From UBA695 sp042691655 (GTDB lineage Bacteria > Verrucomicrobiota > Verrucomicrobiia > Chthoniobacterales > Chthoniobacteraceae): a stretch of 64,000 nucleotides of DNA. The notes beneath the pieces were generated by a model that was not told the origin of the DNA, made no database searches, and saw only the letters and a program-made list of their open reading frames with translations. Below are positions 41,634 through 50,964 of the stretch, in pieces. The translations under genes were made by a program, and so were the position numbers. The first letter of the stretch is position 1. Each line of letters begins with the position of its first letter. Where the stretch lies: assembly GCA_042691655.1 (NCBI GenBank), contig CP170506.1, positions 5,560,389-5,624,388 on the forward strand, written 5' to 3'.

Positions 41634-44090
41634 ATGCGTATTTCCCTTCCTCTCAACGATCAATGGCAGTTCCAGGCTCCCGGTTCCGCCCGCTGGCTGG
41701 CGGCCACGGTCCCCGGCTGTATCCACACTGACCTGCGGCGGCACGCGCTGATCCCCGACCCGTTCTGGGGGAGCAACGAAACGGAGCTTCAGTGGATCGA
41801 GGAGCGGGACTGGCGCTACCGGTGCGACTTTGAAGCGACGCCGGAATGGCTGGCGCACGAGCACCTGGAACTCGTCGCCGAGGGGCTCGATACGGTGGCG
41901 ACGGTGTGGCTCAACGGCCAAGTCATCCTGGAGACGGAGAACATGTTCATCGGCCACCGCGCGGAAGTCTCCGGGCTGCTGCGGCGCGGGAAGAACCGGC
42001 TCGAAATCCTCTTCGGCAGCCCGATGAATACTATCCGCTCGCGCCAGGCTCCGGGGGATCTGCGCGAATGGAACGACCCGGTGGGCGGGAGCGCCCATCT
42101 TCGCAAGGGAGGCTTTGCGTTTGGCTGGGACTGGGGCCCGCGCTTTGTCGCCTCGGGTATTTATAAGCCGATTCGCCTGGAAGCGTGGAGCGGCAACCGT
42201 TTTGAAAATGTGCGCCTGCGCCAAAAGCACGGGGCCAAAGCCGTCGAGATTACCGTGGCGGCGGAGACGGGGAAAAAGGGCGCGGGGAAGCTTCGCGGTA
42301 CGCTTTCGCTGCGCGGCGCGGTGGTGGCGGAGCTGAGCGGCGGGAAGTTCGTGGTGCATGCGCCCGAGCTTTGGTGGCCCAACGGGTATGGGGAGCAGCC
42401 GCTCTACACGGTGGAGCTGGAGCTGGTCGAAAAAGGCGAAGTGCTTGACACTTGGTCGAGCCGCGTGGGGCTGCGCACCATCGAGCTGGACCGGCATGCC
42501 GATGAGTTTGGGGAAAGTTTTCAATTTGTCGTCAACGGCTTGCCGATTTTTGCAAAAGGGGCGAGCTGGATTCCCGCCAACAGCTTTGTTTCAGCCGTGG
42601 ACCGCGCCACCTACGACAACCTGCTCTCCAGCGCGGCGGCGGCTCACATGAATATGATCCGGGTGTGGGGCGGGGGGATCTACGAAATGGACGATTTCTA
42701 CGACCTGTGCGACGAAAAAGGTCTGCTCGTCTGGCAGGATTTCATGTTCGCCTGCGCGCTCTACCCCGGCGGCAAGGGCTTCCTGGCCTCCGTTGCGGAG
42801 GAGGCGGCGTTCCAGGTGAAGCGCCTCGGCGGCCATGCGTGTATGGCCTTGTGGTGCGGCAATAATGAAATCGAGCAGATGCCGCAGGAGATCCTCAAAA
42901 GCCGCGAGCGCAAGAAAGCTTACGAAGACGTATTTTACAAGATATTACCCGATGCCGTCAGTCGGTGGGACGGCGTGACGCCCTACTGGCCCTCCTCGCC
43001 ACACAACCCGAAGGGCTACCGCCACGGGCACATCAACGAGGCGGCCGGAGACGCGCATTTCTGGGACGTCTGGCACCTGCGCAAGCCGGTCAAGCGGTAT
43101 GAGGAGGCGAGCTTCCGGTTTTACTCCGAGTTCGGCATGCAGTCCTACAGTTCGCCGGAGGTCACGGCGGCGTTCTGCCCGCCGGAGGAGCTCAATATCT
43201 TCGCTCCGGCGATGGAGAACCATCAGAAAAACGGCTCGGGCAACGCGATCATCCTCGACTATGTATCGCGCCGCTACCGGATGCCCGCGGGCTACGATGC
43301 GCTGGCGTATTTATCGCAGCTTAACCAAGCCTACTGCATGAAAGTGGCGGTGGAGCATTTCCGCCGTTCGATGCCCCGGACGATGGGGGCGCTCTACTGG
43401 CAGCTTAACGATTGCTGGCCGGTCTTTTCGTGGAGCAGCCTGGAGTTTGGCGGAAAGTGGAAGGCACTCCACTGGGCGGCGAAGCGGTTCTTCGCGCCGG
43501 TGCTGGTGTCGGCATGGGTGCCGGGCGATGAATCGGTTGGCACGGGAAATTCGCTCATCAGCACGATCCATGACGTGCTGCTCTACACCGTGTACGACGG
43601 CGTTCGCCCCACCACGGGCAAGCTGGAATGGAAGCTCTGCCACCTCGATGGCCGGGTGCTGGAGGCGGGCGAAAAGAAAGTGACGCTCCGGTATGGAAAA
43701 TCGCAACTGGCCAGGAAACTGGACTACGCCGAGGCCATGAAGCGCCACGGTGCCTCAAGCCTCTATCTGCGGGTCCGGCTCGAATCAGCCGAGGGGGCGG
43801 TTTCCGAGGACACCGTGTTCCTGACAGCTCCGCGTCGTGTCAATTTCCCGCGCGCCCCGATCTCGACCTGCCTGGAGCCGGTTGCCGAGGGGGAGTGGGA
43901 GCTGACGCTGGTTTCGGACGTGCTGCAATACCAGTGCGAGATCATCCTACCAGGTGTGCAGACCGACGACAATTTCTTCGATCTCTACCCCGGCGAACCC
44001 CGGCACATCCGGCTGCGGGCCGCCGGTCCCGTCGGCCAACGGCGGATCGAAAAGGCGCTGCGCGTCCGCTCGCTGGTGGATACTTATTAG
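41634..44090 (+). CDS. Beta-mannosidase, glycoside hydrolase family 2
   Basis: Encodes 818 aa from ATG at 41634, the usual GH2 N-terminus (MRISLPLNDQWQFQ). The enzyme removes beta-linked mannose from the ends of mannooligosaccharides. Catalytic acid/base E412 lies in WCGNNEIEQ and nucleophile E499 in FYSEFGMQS. Three N-terminal beta domains, the barrel, and C-terminal sandwiches are in normal order. No signal peptide, so cytoplasmic. The AraC gene upstream on the other strand is the likely regulator. Confidence 0.94.
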   Translation: MRISLPLNDQWQFQAPGSARWLAATVPGCIHTDLRRHALIPDPFWGSNETELQWIEERDWRYRCDFEATPEWLAHEHLELVAEGLDTVATVWLNGQVILETENMFIGHRAEVSGLLRRGKNRLEILFGSPMNTIRSRQAPGDLREWNDPVGGSAHLRKGGFAFGWDWGPRFVASGIYKPIRLEAWSGNRFENVRLRQKHGAKAVEITVAAETGKKGAGKLRGTLSLRGAVVAELSGGKFVVHAPELWWPNGYGEQPLYTVELELVEKGEVLDTWSSRVGLRTIELDRHADEFGESFQFVVNGLPIFAKGASWIPANSFVSAVDRATYDNLLSSAAAAHMNMIRVWGGGIYEMDDFYDLCDEKGLLVWQDFMFACALYPGGKGFLASVAEEAAFQVKRLGGHACMALWCGNNEIEQMPQEILKSRERKKAYEDVFYKILPDAVSRWDGVTPYWPSSPHNPKGYRHGHINEAAGDAHFWDVWHLRKPVKRYEEASFRFYSEFGMQSYSSPEVTAAFCPPEELNIFAPAMENHQKNGSGNAIILDYVSRRYRMPAGYDALAYLSQLNQAYCMKVAVEHFRRSMPRTMGALYWQLNDCWPVFSWSSLEFGGKWKALHWAAKRFFAPVLVSAWVPGDESVGTGNSLISTIHDVLLYTVYDGVRPTTGKLEWKLCHLDGRVLEAGEKKVTLRYGKSQLARKLDYAEAMKRHGASSLYLRVRLESAEGAVSEDTVFLTAPRRVNFPRAPISTCLEPVAEGEWELTLVSDVLQYQCEIILPGVQTDDNFFDLYPGEPRHIRLRAAGPVGQRRIEKALRVRSLVDTY

Positions 44091-44097
44091 CAGTCCG

Positions 44098-45237
44098 CTA
44101 GACCCTCCGGGGCAGGGTGAACCAGAACGTGCTTCCCTTGCCTAGTTCGCTATCGACGCCGATCCGCCCGCCGTGGGCCTCGATCGCGAGGCGGCAGAAG
44201 GTCAGGCCCATCCCGGAGGAGTTCTTCGTATGCGGGCCGACCTGGCCAAATTTTTCGAAAATGATCCCGTGATGGGCAGGGGCGATTCCCTGGCCGTCGT
44301 CAATGACCTTGATGACCCATTCCTTTGCGCTGCCTGCCAAGACGGTCAGCCGGATGACCCCGTCCGGGTTGGTGAAACGGAGGGCGTTGCCGATCAGGTT
44401 CTCCATCACACGCCGGATGAGATAAGCGTCGCAATGGACCGGCTCCAGCGTTTTGGGCAGCTCCAAAACCAGCTGCCGTTGCTCAAGAATGGGGCGGTAG
44501 AGCGCCATGGCTTCGGAGAGGATGCCTCTGAGCGGGTTCGGGGTGAGGCAGACGGGCAGGTTCCCGGATTCCAGGCGGCTGACGTCCAGCATGGAGTTGA
44601 CCATGTTGACAAGCCGCACGGAGGATTGCCGGGCGGCCGCGAGACAGTTCATGCCGGTGTCGTCCAGCGAGGAGGAGACGATTTCCGTCAGGACATCAAG
44701 GAACCCCATCTGCACGGTCAGCGGGGAGCGCATATCGTGTACGATCATCTGCACGAGGTTGTCGCGCATCAGGTTGGCTTCGTTGAGCTGCCGGTTGATG
44801 TCGGCCAGTTCGCGGTTCCTTTTTTCCAGGCTCAGCTGCAATTTCCGGAGCTTAAGCTGGCACTCGACGCGCGCCAGCACTTCCTCGGCTTGAAAGGGCT
44901 TGGTGATGTAATCCACGCCTCCGCTTTGAAAGGCCCTGACCTTGGCCTCGGGGTCATCAAGGGCGCTCAGGAAGATGACGGGAACCGGCTCCGTCTTTTC
45001 ATCTGATTTAAGGCGCGCACACACGCCGTATCCGTCCATGCCGGGCATCGTGATATCCAGTAAGATCAGGTCCGGCAATGCTTTTTCGATGGCCCGCAGC
45101 GCGTGTGCCCCGCTCGATACGGGCCGGACCTTGTAGCCTTTGCGGCTGAGAATTCCGGCCAGGAGCTTGAGGTTTTCCGGCACGTCGTCGACCATCAAGA
45201 TGGTAGGCGCGCCCCCCTCGGTGGGAATGGTGTTCAT
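44098..45237 (-). CDS. Receiver-histidine kinase fusion protein
   Basis: Encodes 379 aa. An N-terminal receiver domain has phospho-acceptor D61 (LILLDITMPGMDG) and K113 (ITKPF). A coiled-coil linker (KLQLSLEKRNRELADINRQ) leads to a kinase core: H167 in MIVHDMRSPLTV, NLIGNALRFT and DDGQGIAPAHHG. Receiver first and kinase second is the reverse of classical hybrids. It follows the CHASE kinase gene by 15 nt and is probably its partner. There is no DNA-binding output. Confidence 0.9.
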   Translation of the reverse strand: MNTIPTEGGAPTILMVDDVPENLKLLAGILSRKGYKVRPVSSGAHALRAIEKALPDLILLDITMPGMDGYGVCARLKSDEKTEPVPVIFLSALDDPEAKVRAFQSGGVDYITKPFQAEEVLARVECQLKLRKLQLSLEKRNRELADINRQLNEANLMRDNLVQMIVHDMRSPLTVQMGFLDVLTEIVSSSLDDTGMNCLAAARQSSVRLVNMVNSMLDVSRLESGNLPVCLTPNPLRGILSEAMALYRPILEQRQLVLELPKTLEPVHCDAYLIRRVMENLIGNALRFTNPDGVIRLTVLAGSAKEWVIKVIDDGQGIAPAHHGIIFEKFGQVGPHTKNSSGMGLTFCRLAIEAHGGRIGVDSELGKGSTFWFTLPRRV

Positions 45238-45252
45238 GGTGGCGGTCTTTTT

Positions 45253-48200
45253 TTAGGTGCTTTTTCGGGTAGGGAGTTCCAAGAAGCCGAGCAGACGATC
45301 GGCGTCGAAGCGATCGGCGAGGGCCCTCAGTTGTTGCGCCCGCAGGGGGGCGGCGGCAGCGATCTTTTCGATGAGCTTTTCCACTTGCTGGTAATCCGCC
45401 GCTTCGACGGCCTCGCGCATGGCCGCGATCCAGTCGGCGGGCAGCCCGGTCGGGGAAATCGGGCCAGCCGAGCCGGAGTGCGGGGCCTCGGGGCGCTCGT
45501 TGACGGAATCGGTGCTGGGAAGGGAATGGGTGGCCGGAAAAGATCCCTCGTCTTTGCCATCGGCTTGCAGATGAACGTGAAAGCGGAACACGCTCCCTTT
45601 GCGCACTTCGCTGGAGACGGAGATGACTCCTCCCATGATTTCGACAAACGCGCTGGTGATGGCCAGGCCGAGGCCGGTGCCGCCGCCCACTTGGCGGCCG
45701 CTCTCGGTCTGAATAAAGCGCTGGAAGAGCTGGCTTTGGTCGCTCTGGGATATGCCAATGCCGGTATCCTCCACCTCGATGTCGAGCCGCAGCGCGTTAT
45801 CCCCGGTTTCCACGGTGCGCGCTCGCAAGGCGATCCACCCCGCGAAGGTGAACTTTACGGCGTTGCCCAGGAGGTTGAAGAGGATCTGGCGCAGCTTACG
45901 CTCGTCGCCGATCACCCGGCGCGGAATCTTGGCCAGATCCGGCGGGATCAGGCGCAGGTGCCGGGCCTCGATCTGGGGCAGGAAGATGCGATCAAGGTCG
46001 TTGAGCAGGGCGTGGAGGTCGAAGGGAACGGGAACGAGGGTCGTCCGGCCCGCTTCGATTTTCGACATTTCCAGGATGTCATTGATGAGGGAGAGCAGGA
46101 AATTGCCGCTGCGGGTGATGATTTCGAGGTGCCGCTTTTGATGCTCTGGAACCGCGTTGTCTTCCTGCATCAGATGGGCGAAGCCGAGGATGGCGTTCAT
46201 CGGTGTGCGGATTTCGTGCGACATGTTGGCCAGGAAGTCGCCCTTGGCGCGGTTGGCGGCTTCGGCGGCTTCCTTCGCCTCGCGGAGTGCGTCTTCCGTG
46301 CGGCGGCGTTCGGTGATGGAACGGCTGGTTCCGACGATGCCGAGGATTTCCCCGGCGGGGCCCCGGAGGGGGGTCTTGACGGTTTCGAACAGCTCCCGGG
46401 TGCCACCGGGGTAGGGCACCCATTCCTCGACGTGGATCGGTTGGCGCGCCTCCATCGCCCGGGCGTCGTGTTTGCGAAAATGATCCGCGAGGGCCCGGTC
46501 GAAAAGGTCGTAATCGGTCCGGCCGATGACTTGTTCGCGCGTCGTGCCAGTAAATTCCAGAAACGGCGGATTGCAGCTCAGATACACGCCGTTGATATCC
46601 TTGAAAAAAATGATTTCAGGAATGGCATTGAACAGGGAATTGATCAGGTTCGCATGGCGCTTGAGTTCGTCCTCGATTTGCTTGCGCTTAGTGATGTCAA
46701 AGATCAGCCACATCCGCCCGTGGGACTGGCCCTCGATGGTCAGGGGAATGAAATCCCACTGCAAGGTCCTGTCATTGGCGATGGCGATTTCTTCTCCTTT
46801 GATGGGCTTGTTCTCCTGAATGATTCCGCGGATTCGCGCAAAGGTCTGGTCTGGGGCGAGGTAGGCGCTTTTCATTCTGTTGAACAGTTGAGCCGAGGAA
46901 AGGTCCATCAACTGCCGGGGGTTTTTGGCGAGATTCAGGTTATTGCAGAACGCCTCGTTGATGAACTCGACCGTGTCTTCCCTGGTCACCAGGCAGACTC
47001 CGCAATACATGTTGGAGAGGATGGTGAAAAACCGTTGCAGCATGGTCTGGCGCTCCCTTTCGGCCTGCACCCGCTGGGTAATATCGTGAATGATGCTGTA
47101 GAGCAGCTCTCGGTTGTCCACGAGGATCGGGCTCGAATGCACTTCGACGTCCCGGATCGCTCCGCAGGCCAGGAGGTGCTGGAAGTGAAAGCCGGAGTTT
47201 AGCTGAGAGCGGGCGTGCTCCATTTCTTCCGAAATCTGCCGGGGCGCAAGGGTGTTGATTTGGGAAATTCCCATCGTCTGCATCGTTTCGCGCGGGTAGC
47301 CGTAGAATTCGCAGGCCGCCGGGTTGGCGTCCATGATTCGGCCGTCCACGGGATCGATGAGCAGTTCGATGGAGCGGTTTTTTTCGAACATCGCCCGGTG
47401 GCGGGCTTCGCTGGCGGCCAGCGCGGCGGTGCGTTGCGCGACGAGTTGTTCCAGTTCCTCCCGTTTCCGGACGATGGCGTAGGCCCGGATGGCCAGTGAG
47501 AAGGTGAACAAGAAGCCCACCCCCAGGGTTAGCCAACCGGCTCGCCGGGGGTGGTTGGAGTCGAATTCCGGCCCCGGATGTGCGGTAAGAAGCATGACCT
47601 TCCCGAAGGCCATGATGGGGAAGGTGTAGGAAAATTCGTGGTCAGAGCCGGGCTGGGGGTGCGGTGGATTTGCCGCGACCGGTTTGGCCGTTCCGTCTTT
47701 TTGCAGGAAGGCCCAATCGATGGAAACCGTCGGATCGGGGTGGGTGTTCTCCAGCGCGGTTTCGATTTTCAGCACCGCCAAGGCGAACCCCCGGAGACGG
47801 TCGGGCTCGTGGTTGGCAAATACGGGTTGCAGGATGACAAGGCCTCGCTGGGGCTCGTTGTCGATCACCAGGTCGAGGGGTTCGCTGGCGGTCACCAGCC
47901 GGAACCGGATAGCTTCCTCCAAAGCGGCTCGCCGCAACGGCTCCGAGGCGAGATCGAAGCCCACCGCGCGTTCATTGCCCTCCTGAGGCGCCGGGTATAG
48001 GATGGGGTAATAGGTGTCCCGTCCGGAGGCGGGTTCGCGGACTTTCCGGGCGTCGTTTTGCCAAATTTCAAACCCGGGGTCACCCTGTTCCCTGATTTGG
48101 CGCTCGAACTTTTCCTTTTCCGCCGCGGCGACGACCGGGACCCAGTCCCAAGCCTGAAAACGCCGGGCATCCGTCAAGTAGCTGGCGTACGCCTGGAAGC

Positions 48201-49104
48201 CCTCGTGGGTGACGACGGCGCAGCTCCGGAAGTAGCTGGCCAGCCCTTGCAGGCCGCTGTCGCGAAGGTAATGCAAGCTCTCGGTAAAGGTGGCGGTTTT
48301 GCTTTCCGCCAGGTTCTCGAAGGCGCGGTTGCGGTTTTCTGCTTCATGCGCTATCCAGGCCCAAAAGAGCGTGATCTGCGTTCCAATAATAATCACCGTA
48401 ATCGGCTCCAGGAACCACATCCAGGGGTGCGCCTTGGCCTGCCGGGAGCGGCGGCGGATCAGGTAAGCGGCGGCCCCCAGGACGGCCACGACCGATAGGG
48501 TCACCAAAAGCGGCGGCAGGGCGGCTTTGACGACCTTTGCGTGGATGGACTGCGCGTCGACCGTGAACACCAGGAGCGCGATCGGCTTGGTCGTTACCGG
48601 ATCGATCACCGGGACGACGGCAGAGATCCAAATTTTCCCGCCGCTCGGGAACGGCTTGGGGATGACCGGGACGTTGGAACGGTAGGCGCGGAAATAGCTC
48701 TTGGGGGCATTCTCAAAGGGGCTGCCGGGCTGAATCGACTCCGGGGAATCTGCCGGTTCGCTGTTCAAATAGTAAAAAAAGCGGCCGGAAGCATGCCTGC
48801 TGATGAGGGCGATGGAACGGCAGTTTGGGTGGATTTTTTTGAGGAGCCCGTAGTAGCCTTTCAGCTGCAGGTAGGCTGGTTCCGCTAGGTCGGCGGGCGA
48901 GGCGTTGAGCTTTTTGACGCGCTCGGAATTGGTTGCCAGGGCGATGTTGCGGGCCTGCTGAAGCAAATATTCCTCCTGCTCCCGGGCGGTTTGCTGGGCG
49001 AAGTACCAGGCTCCGAGGACGCCCGCGATGGCTACGGCCAAAAGCGTAATGGCCAGCCAGATGGCTTTGCGGCGGTCGTCTTGGGTTGGGGTTATTCCGC
49101 TCAT
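45253..49104 (-). CDS. Membrane sensor histidine kinase with CHASE and PAS domains
   Basis: Encodes 1283 aa. N-terminal helix (14-35) then an extracytoplasmic segment, a helix near 200-220, a second membrane helix (PITVIIIGTQITLFWAWIA) before a CHASE-like sensor (YLRDSGLQGLASYFRSC...FVPVVAAAEKEKFERQ-like), another helix (AGWLTLGVGFLFTFSLA), three PAS domains, and the kinase core FLANMSHEIRTPMNAILGF, NLLGNAVKFT, DTGIGI, GGGTGLGLAI. There is no receiver or Hpt domain in the C-terminus. CHASE domains sense small ligands, but the signal is unknown. The phosphoryl group probably goes to the next gene product. Confidence 0.88.
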   Translation of the reverse strand: MSGITPTQDDRRKAIWLAITLLAVAIAGVLGAWYFAQQTAREQEEYLLQQARNIALATNSERVKKLNASPADLAEPAYLQLKGYYGLLKKIHPNCRSIALISRHASGRFFYYLNSEPADSPESIQPGSPFENAPKSYFRAYRSNVPVIPKPFPSGGKIWISAVVPVIDPVTTKPIALLVFTVDAQSIHAKVVKAALPPLLVTLSVVAVLGAAAYLIRRRSRQAKAHPWMWFLEPITVIIIGTQITLFWAWIAHEAENRNRAFENLAESKTATFTESLHYLRDSGLQGLASYFRSCAVVTHEGFQAYASYLTDARRFQAWDWVPVVAAAEKEKFERQIREQGDPGFEIWQNDARKVREPASGRDTYYPILYPAPQEGNERAVGFDLASEPLRRAALEEAIRFRLVTASEPLDLVIDNEPQRGLVILQPVFANHEPDRLRGFALAVLKIETALENTHPDPTVSIDWAFLQKDGTAKPVAANPPHPQPGSDHEFSYTFPIMAFGKVMLLTAHPGPEFDSNHPRRAGWLTLGVGFLFTFSLAIRAYAIVRKREELEQLVAQRTAALAASEARHRAMFEKNRSIELLIDPVDGRIMDANPAACEFYGYPRETMQTMGISQINTLAPRQISEEMEHARSQLNSGFHFQHLLACGAIRDVEVHSSPILVDNRELLYSIIHDITQRVQAERERQTMLQRFFTILSNMYCGVCLVTREDTVEFINEAFCNNLNLAKNPRQLMDLSSAQLFNRMKSAYLAPDQTFARIRGIIQENKPIKGEEIAIANDRTLQWDFIPLTIEGQSHGRMWLIFDITKRKQIEDELKRHANLINSLFNAIPEIIFFKDINGVYLSCNPPFLEFTGTTREQVIGRTDYDLFDRALADHFRKHDARAMEARQPIHVEEWVPYPGGTRELFETVKTPLRGPAGEILGIVGTSRSITERRRTEDALREAKEAAEAANRAKGDFLANMSHEIRTPMNAILGFAHLMQEDNAVPEHQKRHLEIITRSGNFLLSLINDILEMSKIEAGRTTLVPVPFDLHALLNDLDRIFLPQIEARHLRLIPPDLAKIPRRVIGDERKLRQILFNLLGNAVKFTFAGWIALRARTVETGDNALRLDIEVEDTGIGISQSDQSQLFQRFIQTESGRQVGGGTGLGLAITSAFVEIMGGVISVSSEVRKGSVFRFHVHLQADGKDEGSFPATHSLPSTDSVNERPEAPHSGSAGPISPTGLPADWIAAMREAVEAADYQQVEKLIEKIAAAAPLRAQQLRALADRFDADRLLGFLELPTRKST

Positions 49105-49210
49105 GAAAAATACGGGCCGATTTCGGTCCGTTGATTACGGAGTTTTACTTATAGCGGCAGTTCGCCGTTTCGCCAGAAAGATCGCCGGGCAAGTCGGTGC
49201 AAGCCAACAC

Positions 49211-49277
49211 AAAAAAGCGGGCGGAGTCGCCGGTCCGGGCAGTTTGGCCTGCCCGGTGATCCTGACGCTCCGCCCGC
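49211..49277 (-). terminator. Branched intrinsic terminator of the porin gene
   Basis: On the minus strand a GCGGGCGGAG/CTCCGCCCGC stem (49268-49277 with 49217-49226) encloses an inner CCGGGCAG/CTGCCCGG hairpin (49235-49256) and is followed by six T (complement of 49211-49216). It lies 24 nt past the porin stop. Confidence 0.85.
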
Positions 49278-49301
49278 GCGGTGTGAATCGGAAATGCCGT
49301 T

Positions 49302-50630
49302 CTAGAAGGTCACGAGAACCCGGCAGCCGAGCACTAGCACGTCGTGGTTATCCGTGCCGTAGGGGTTGATGATGCCCTGCAGGTTGGGCTGAATCGCGGT
49401 GAATTTATTGAGTGCGATTTGATAGCCAAGCTCCACCACTTTCTCGGCTCCGGCCTTCTGCGAAACCGACGCGGCGTAGTCATCGCTGAATTTCCCGTAC
49501 GTGAACCCAAAGACGGTCATGTCCACGGGGCGACGTGGGATCAGCCCTTTATAGACCGCGCCGCACGCGAATTGGTAGGGGATGAGCTGGACGCTTTCCT
49601 TCGGTTGGTAGACGAAGTTAGTAAACAGCGTGAGCCCCTGATCCTGCCCGGGGATGGGCCGGTAGACTTGCTGATCGGCGTGCCAGTAAAAGCCGCCGGT
49701 ATTGGGCGAGAGCTGGCCGTCCTGGAATCTCGTAAACTCCATTGACGAGTAATACATACCAAACCAGTAATGGCCGGGCTTTTCGTTGAACGTCGGCGTC
49801 CAGCCAAGCTCCGTGATGGCGGAGATGCCGTCGCGTCCCCGGATGCCCCAGTCCATGCCTTGCGCGTTCGCATCGTAAATGCGGTCGCTCGCCTGGAAGA
49901 GTCCCGCCTTGATGTAATAGTCCGTTCCCGCCGGTTTGTAGATCACGCGGCCGCCCCACACGGACCCGGGATAGGAGGAGAAGGCCGTGGTCGTGAAAAA
50001 GCTCTTCGGGTTTCCGTCGATGCCGTTGTTTTGATAGAGCCAGTAGAGCGGCGAGGTCGCGAAATCGTCGGTCATCGGGAAGCGGCCCACCTTCACGGAG
50101 AGCTGATCGTCGAAGAGTTTCTGCTCGAGGTTGATGCTGTAAAAGCTCAGCCGCTCGACGCCGTAGTCCTGCTGCACGGGGTAGTAGTTCCCGATTCGAT
50201 CCGCGGACAGGTTGCTGCCGTTGCGGTCGATCGCGGAGACCGTCAGCGTCGCCCCTTTCCAGTTCACCAGCGTTTCGAGATCGAATTTGGCCCCGAAATA
50301 GAAGTTGTCGGAATAGCCAAAGCCCGTGCTCTTTTTCCCGCCCACGACATTGGAGGCCATGTCGGCTTCGTATGCGGCAAAGAACTTGACGCCGCTGTGG
50401 TTTTCCGGGTTGTTGAGGCCGAACCAGTTGCCGGTGAAGGTGTCGCCGTTCCACCAGTTTTCGACGCTCTGGCCGAGGTCACAGTGGGCGTCGAGAATTG
50501 ATTGGGAGGAGAGGTCCTTGACGCTCTGGGTGTCGCCGCCATTGCCAGCCTGTGCGCTGGAGAGCAAGCCGATGGAGGCGAGAGTTGCTGATGCGAGGTT
50601 GCGTAGATACCGCGTGTTTGCGTGTTTCAT
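49302..50630 (-). CDS. Carbohydrate-selective porin, OprB family
   Basis: Encodes 442 aa. A signal peptide (about 1-28, SATLASIGLLSSAQAG) is followed by an outer-membrane beta-barrel with OprB features: NWFGLNNPENHSGVKFFAAYEAD near the N-terminus, alternating hydrophobic strands and a C-terminal Phe (VLVLGCRVLVTF) for barrel insertion. It is divergent from araFGH and shares their control region, so it is likely the entry channel for the same sugar. Confidence 0.9.
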   Translation of the reverse strand: MKHANTRYLRNLASATLASIGLLSSAQAGNGGDTQSVKDLSSQSILDAHCDLGQSVENWWNGDTFTGNWFGLNNPENHSGVKFFAAYEADMASNVVGGKKSTGFGYSDNFYFGAKFDLETLVNWKGATLTVSAIDRNGSNLSADRIGNYYPVQQDYGVERLSFYSINLEQKLFDDQLSVKVGRFPMTDDFATSPLYWLYQNNGIDGNPKSFFTTTAFSSYPGSVWGGRVIYKPAGTDYYIKAGLFQASDRIYDANAQGMDWGIRGRDGISAITELGWTPTFNEKPGHYWFGMYYSSMEFTRFQDGQLSPNTGGFYWHADQQVYRPIPGQDQGLTLFTNFVYQPKESVQLIPYQFACGAVYKGLIPRRPVDMTVFGFTYGKFSDDYAASVSQKAGAEKVVELGYQIALNKFTAIQPNLQGIINPYGTDNHDVLVLGCRVLVTF

Positions 50631-50704
50631 TTGGGGGAGTAGAGGTTGTGGTTGGAACGAAGGGCTCCATCCGTGCGGGACTCTCGCAAAGTTAGGATCG
50701 GATA

Positions 50705-50860
50705 AAAACTAGTTTGCTACATGACAGTAATGTCATCGGCCAAAAAATATAAACCGTTCGCAAACTAGTTTTAGACGAAAATGACTAGTGATAATTACCC
50801 CGGAACTCCCTGAGACCGCGTGGTTTCGGCGGCTTGAAGAGAGAAGGAGACATTACTGTC
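50705..50860. promoter_or_regulatory. Shared control region of the porin and araFGH
   Basis: Two copies of TGACAGTAATGTC, at 50722-50734 and inverted at 50849-50861, each a near-palindrome. AAAACTAGTTTGC (50705-50717) and GCAAACTAGTTTT (50760-50772) are exact reverse complements 42 nt apart, and a third ACTAGT lies at 50784-50789. An AT-rich AAAAAATATAAACC segment lies between. The arrangement suggests a looping or dimeric regulator of AraC, LacI or GntR type acting on both divergent operons. No regulator gene is adjacent. Confidence 0.6.
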
Positions 50861-50964
50861 AAGTAATATTGGTTTTGCACTCCGGGGCGACCATGCTTAA
50901 TTTTCGAACAGGTTTACTTCCCCTCCTCCCAAGATTCACAACCCGTCACACCCATCCTCCCCCT

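Noticed and set aside
45103..47202. 699-aa ORF antisense to the two kinase genes
   Set aside because: Runs across two genes on the other strand and has no domain signature.
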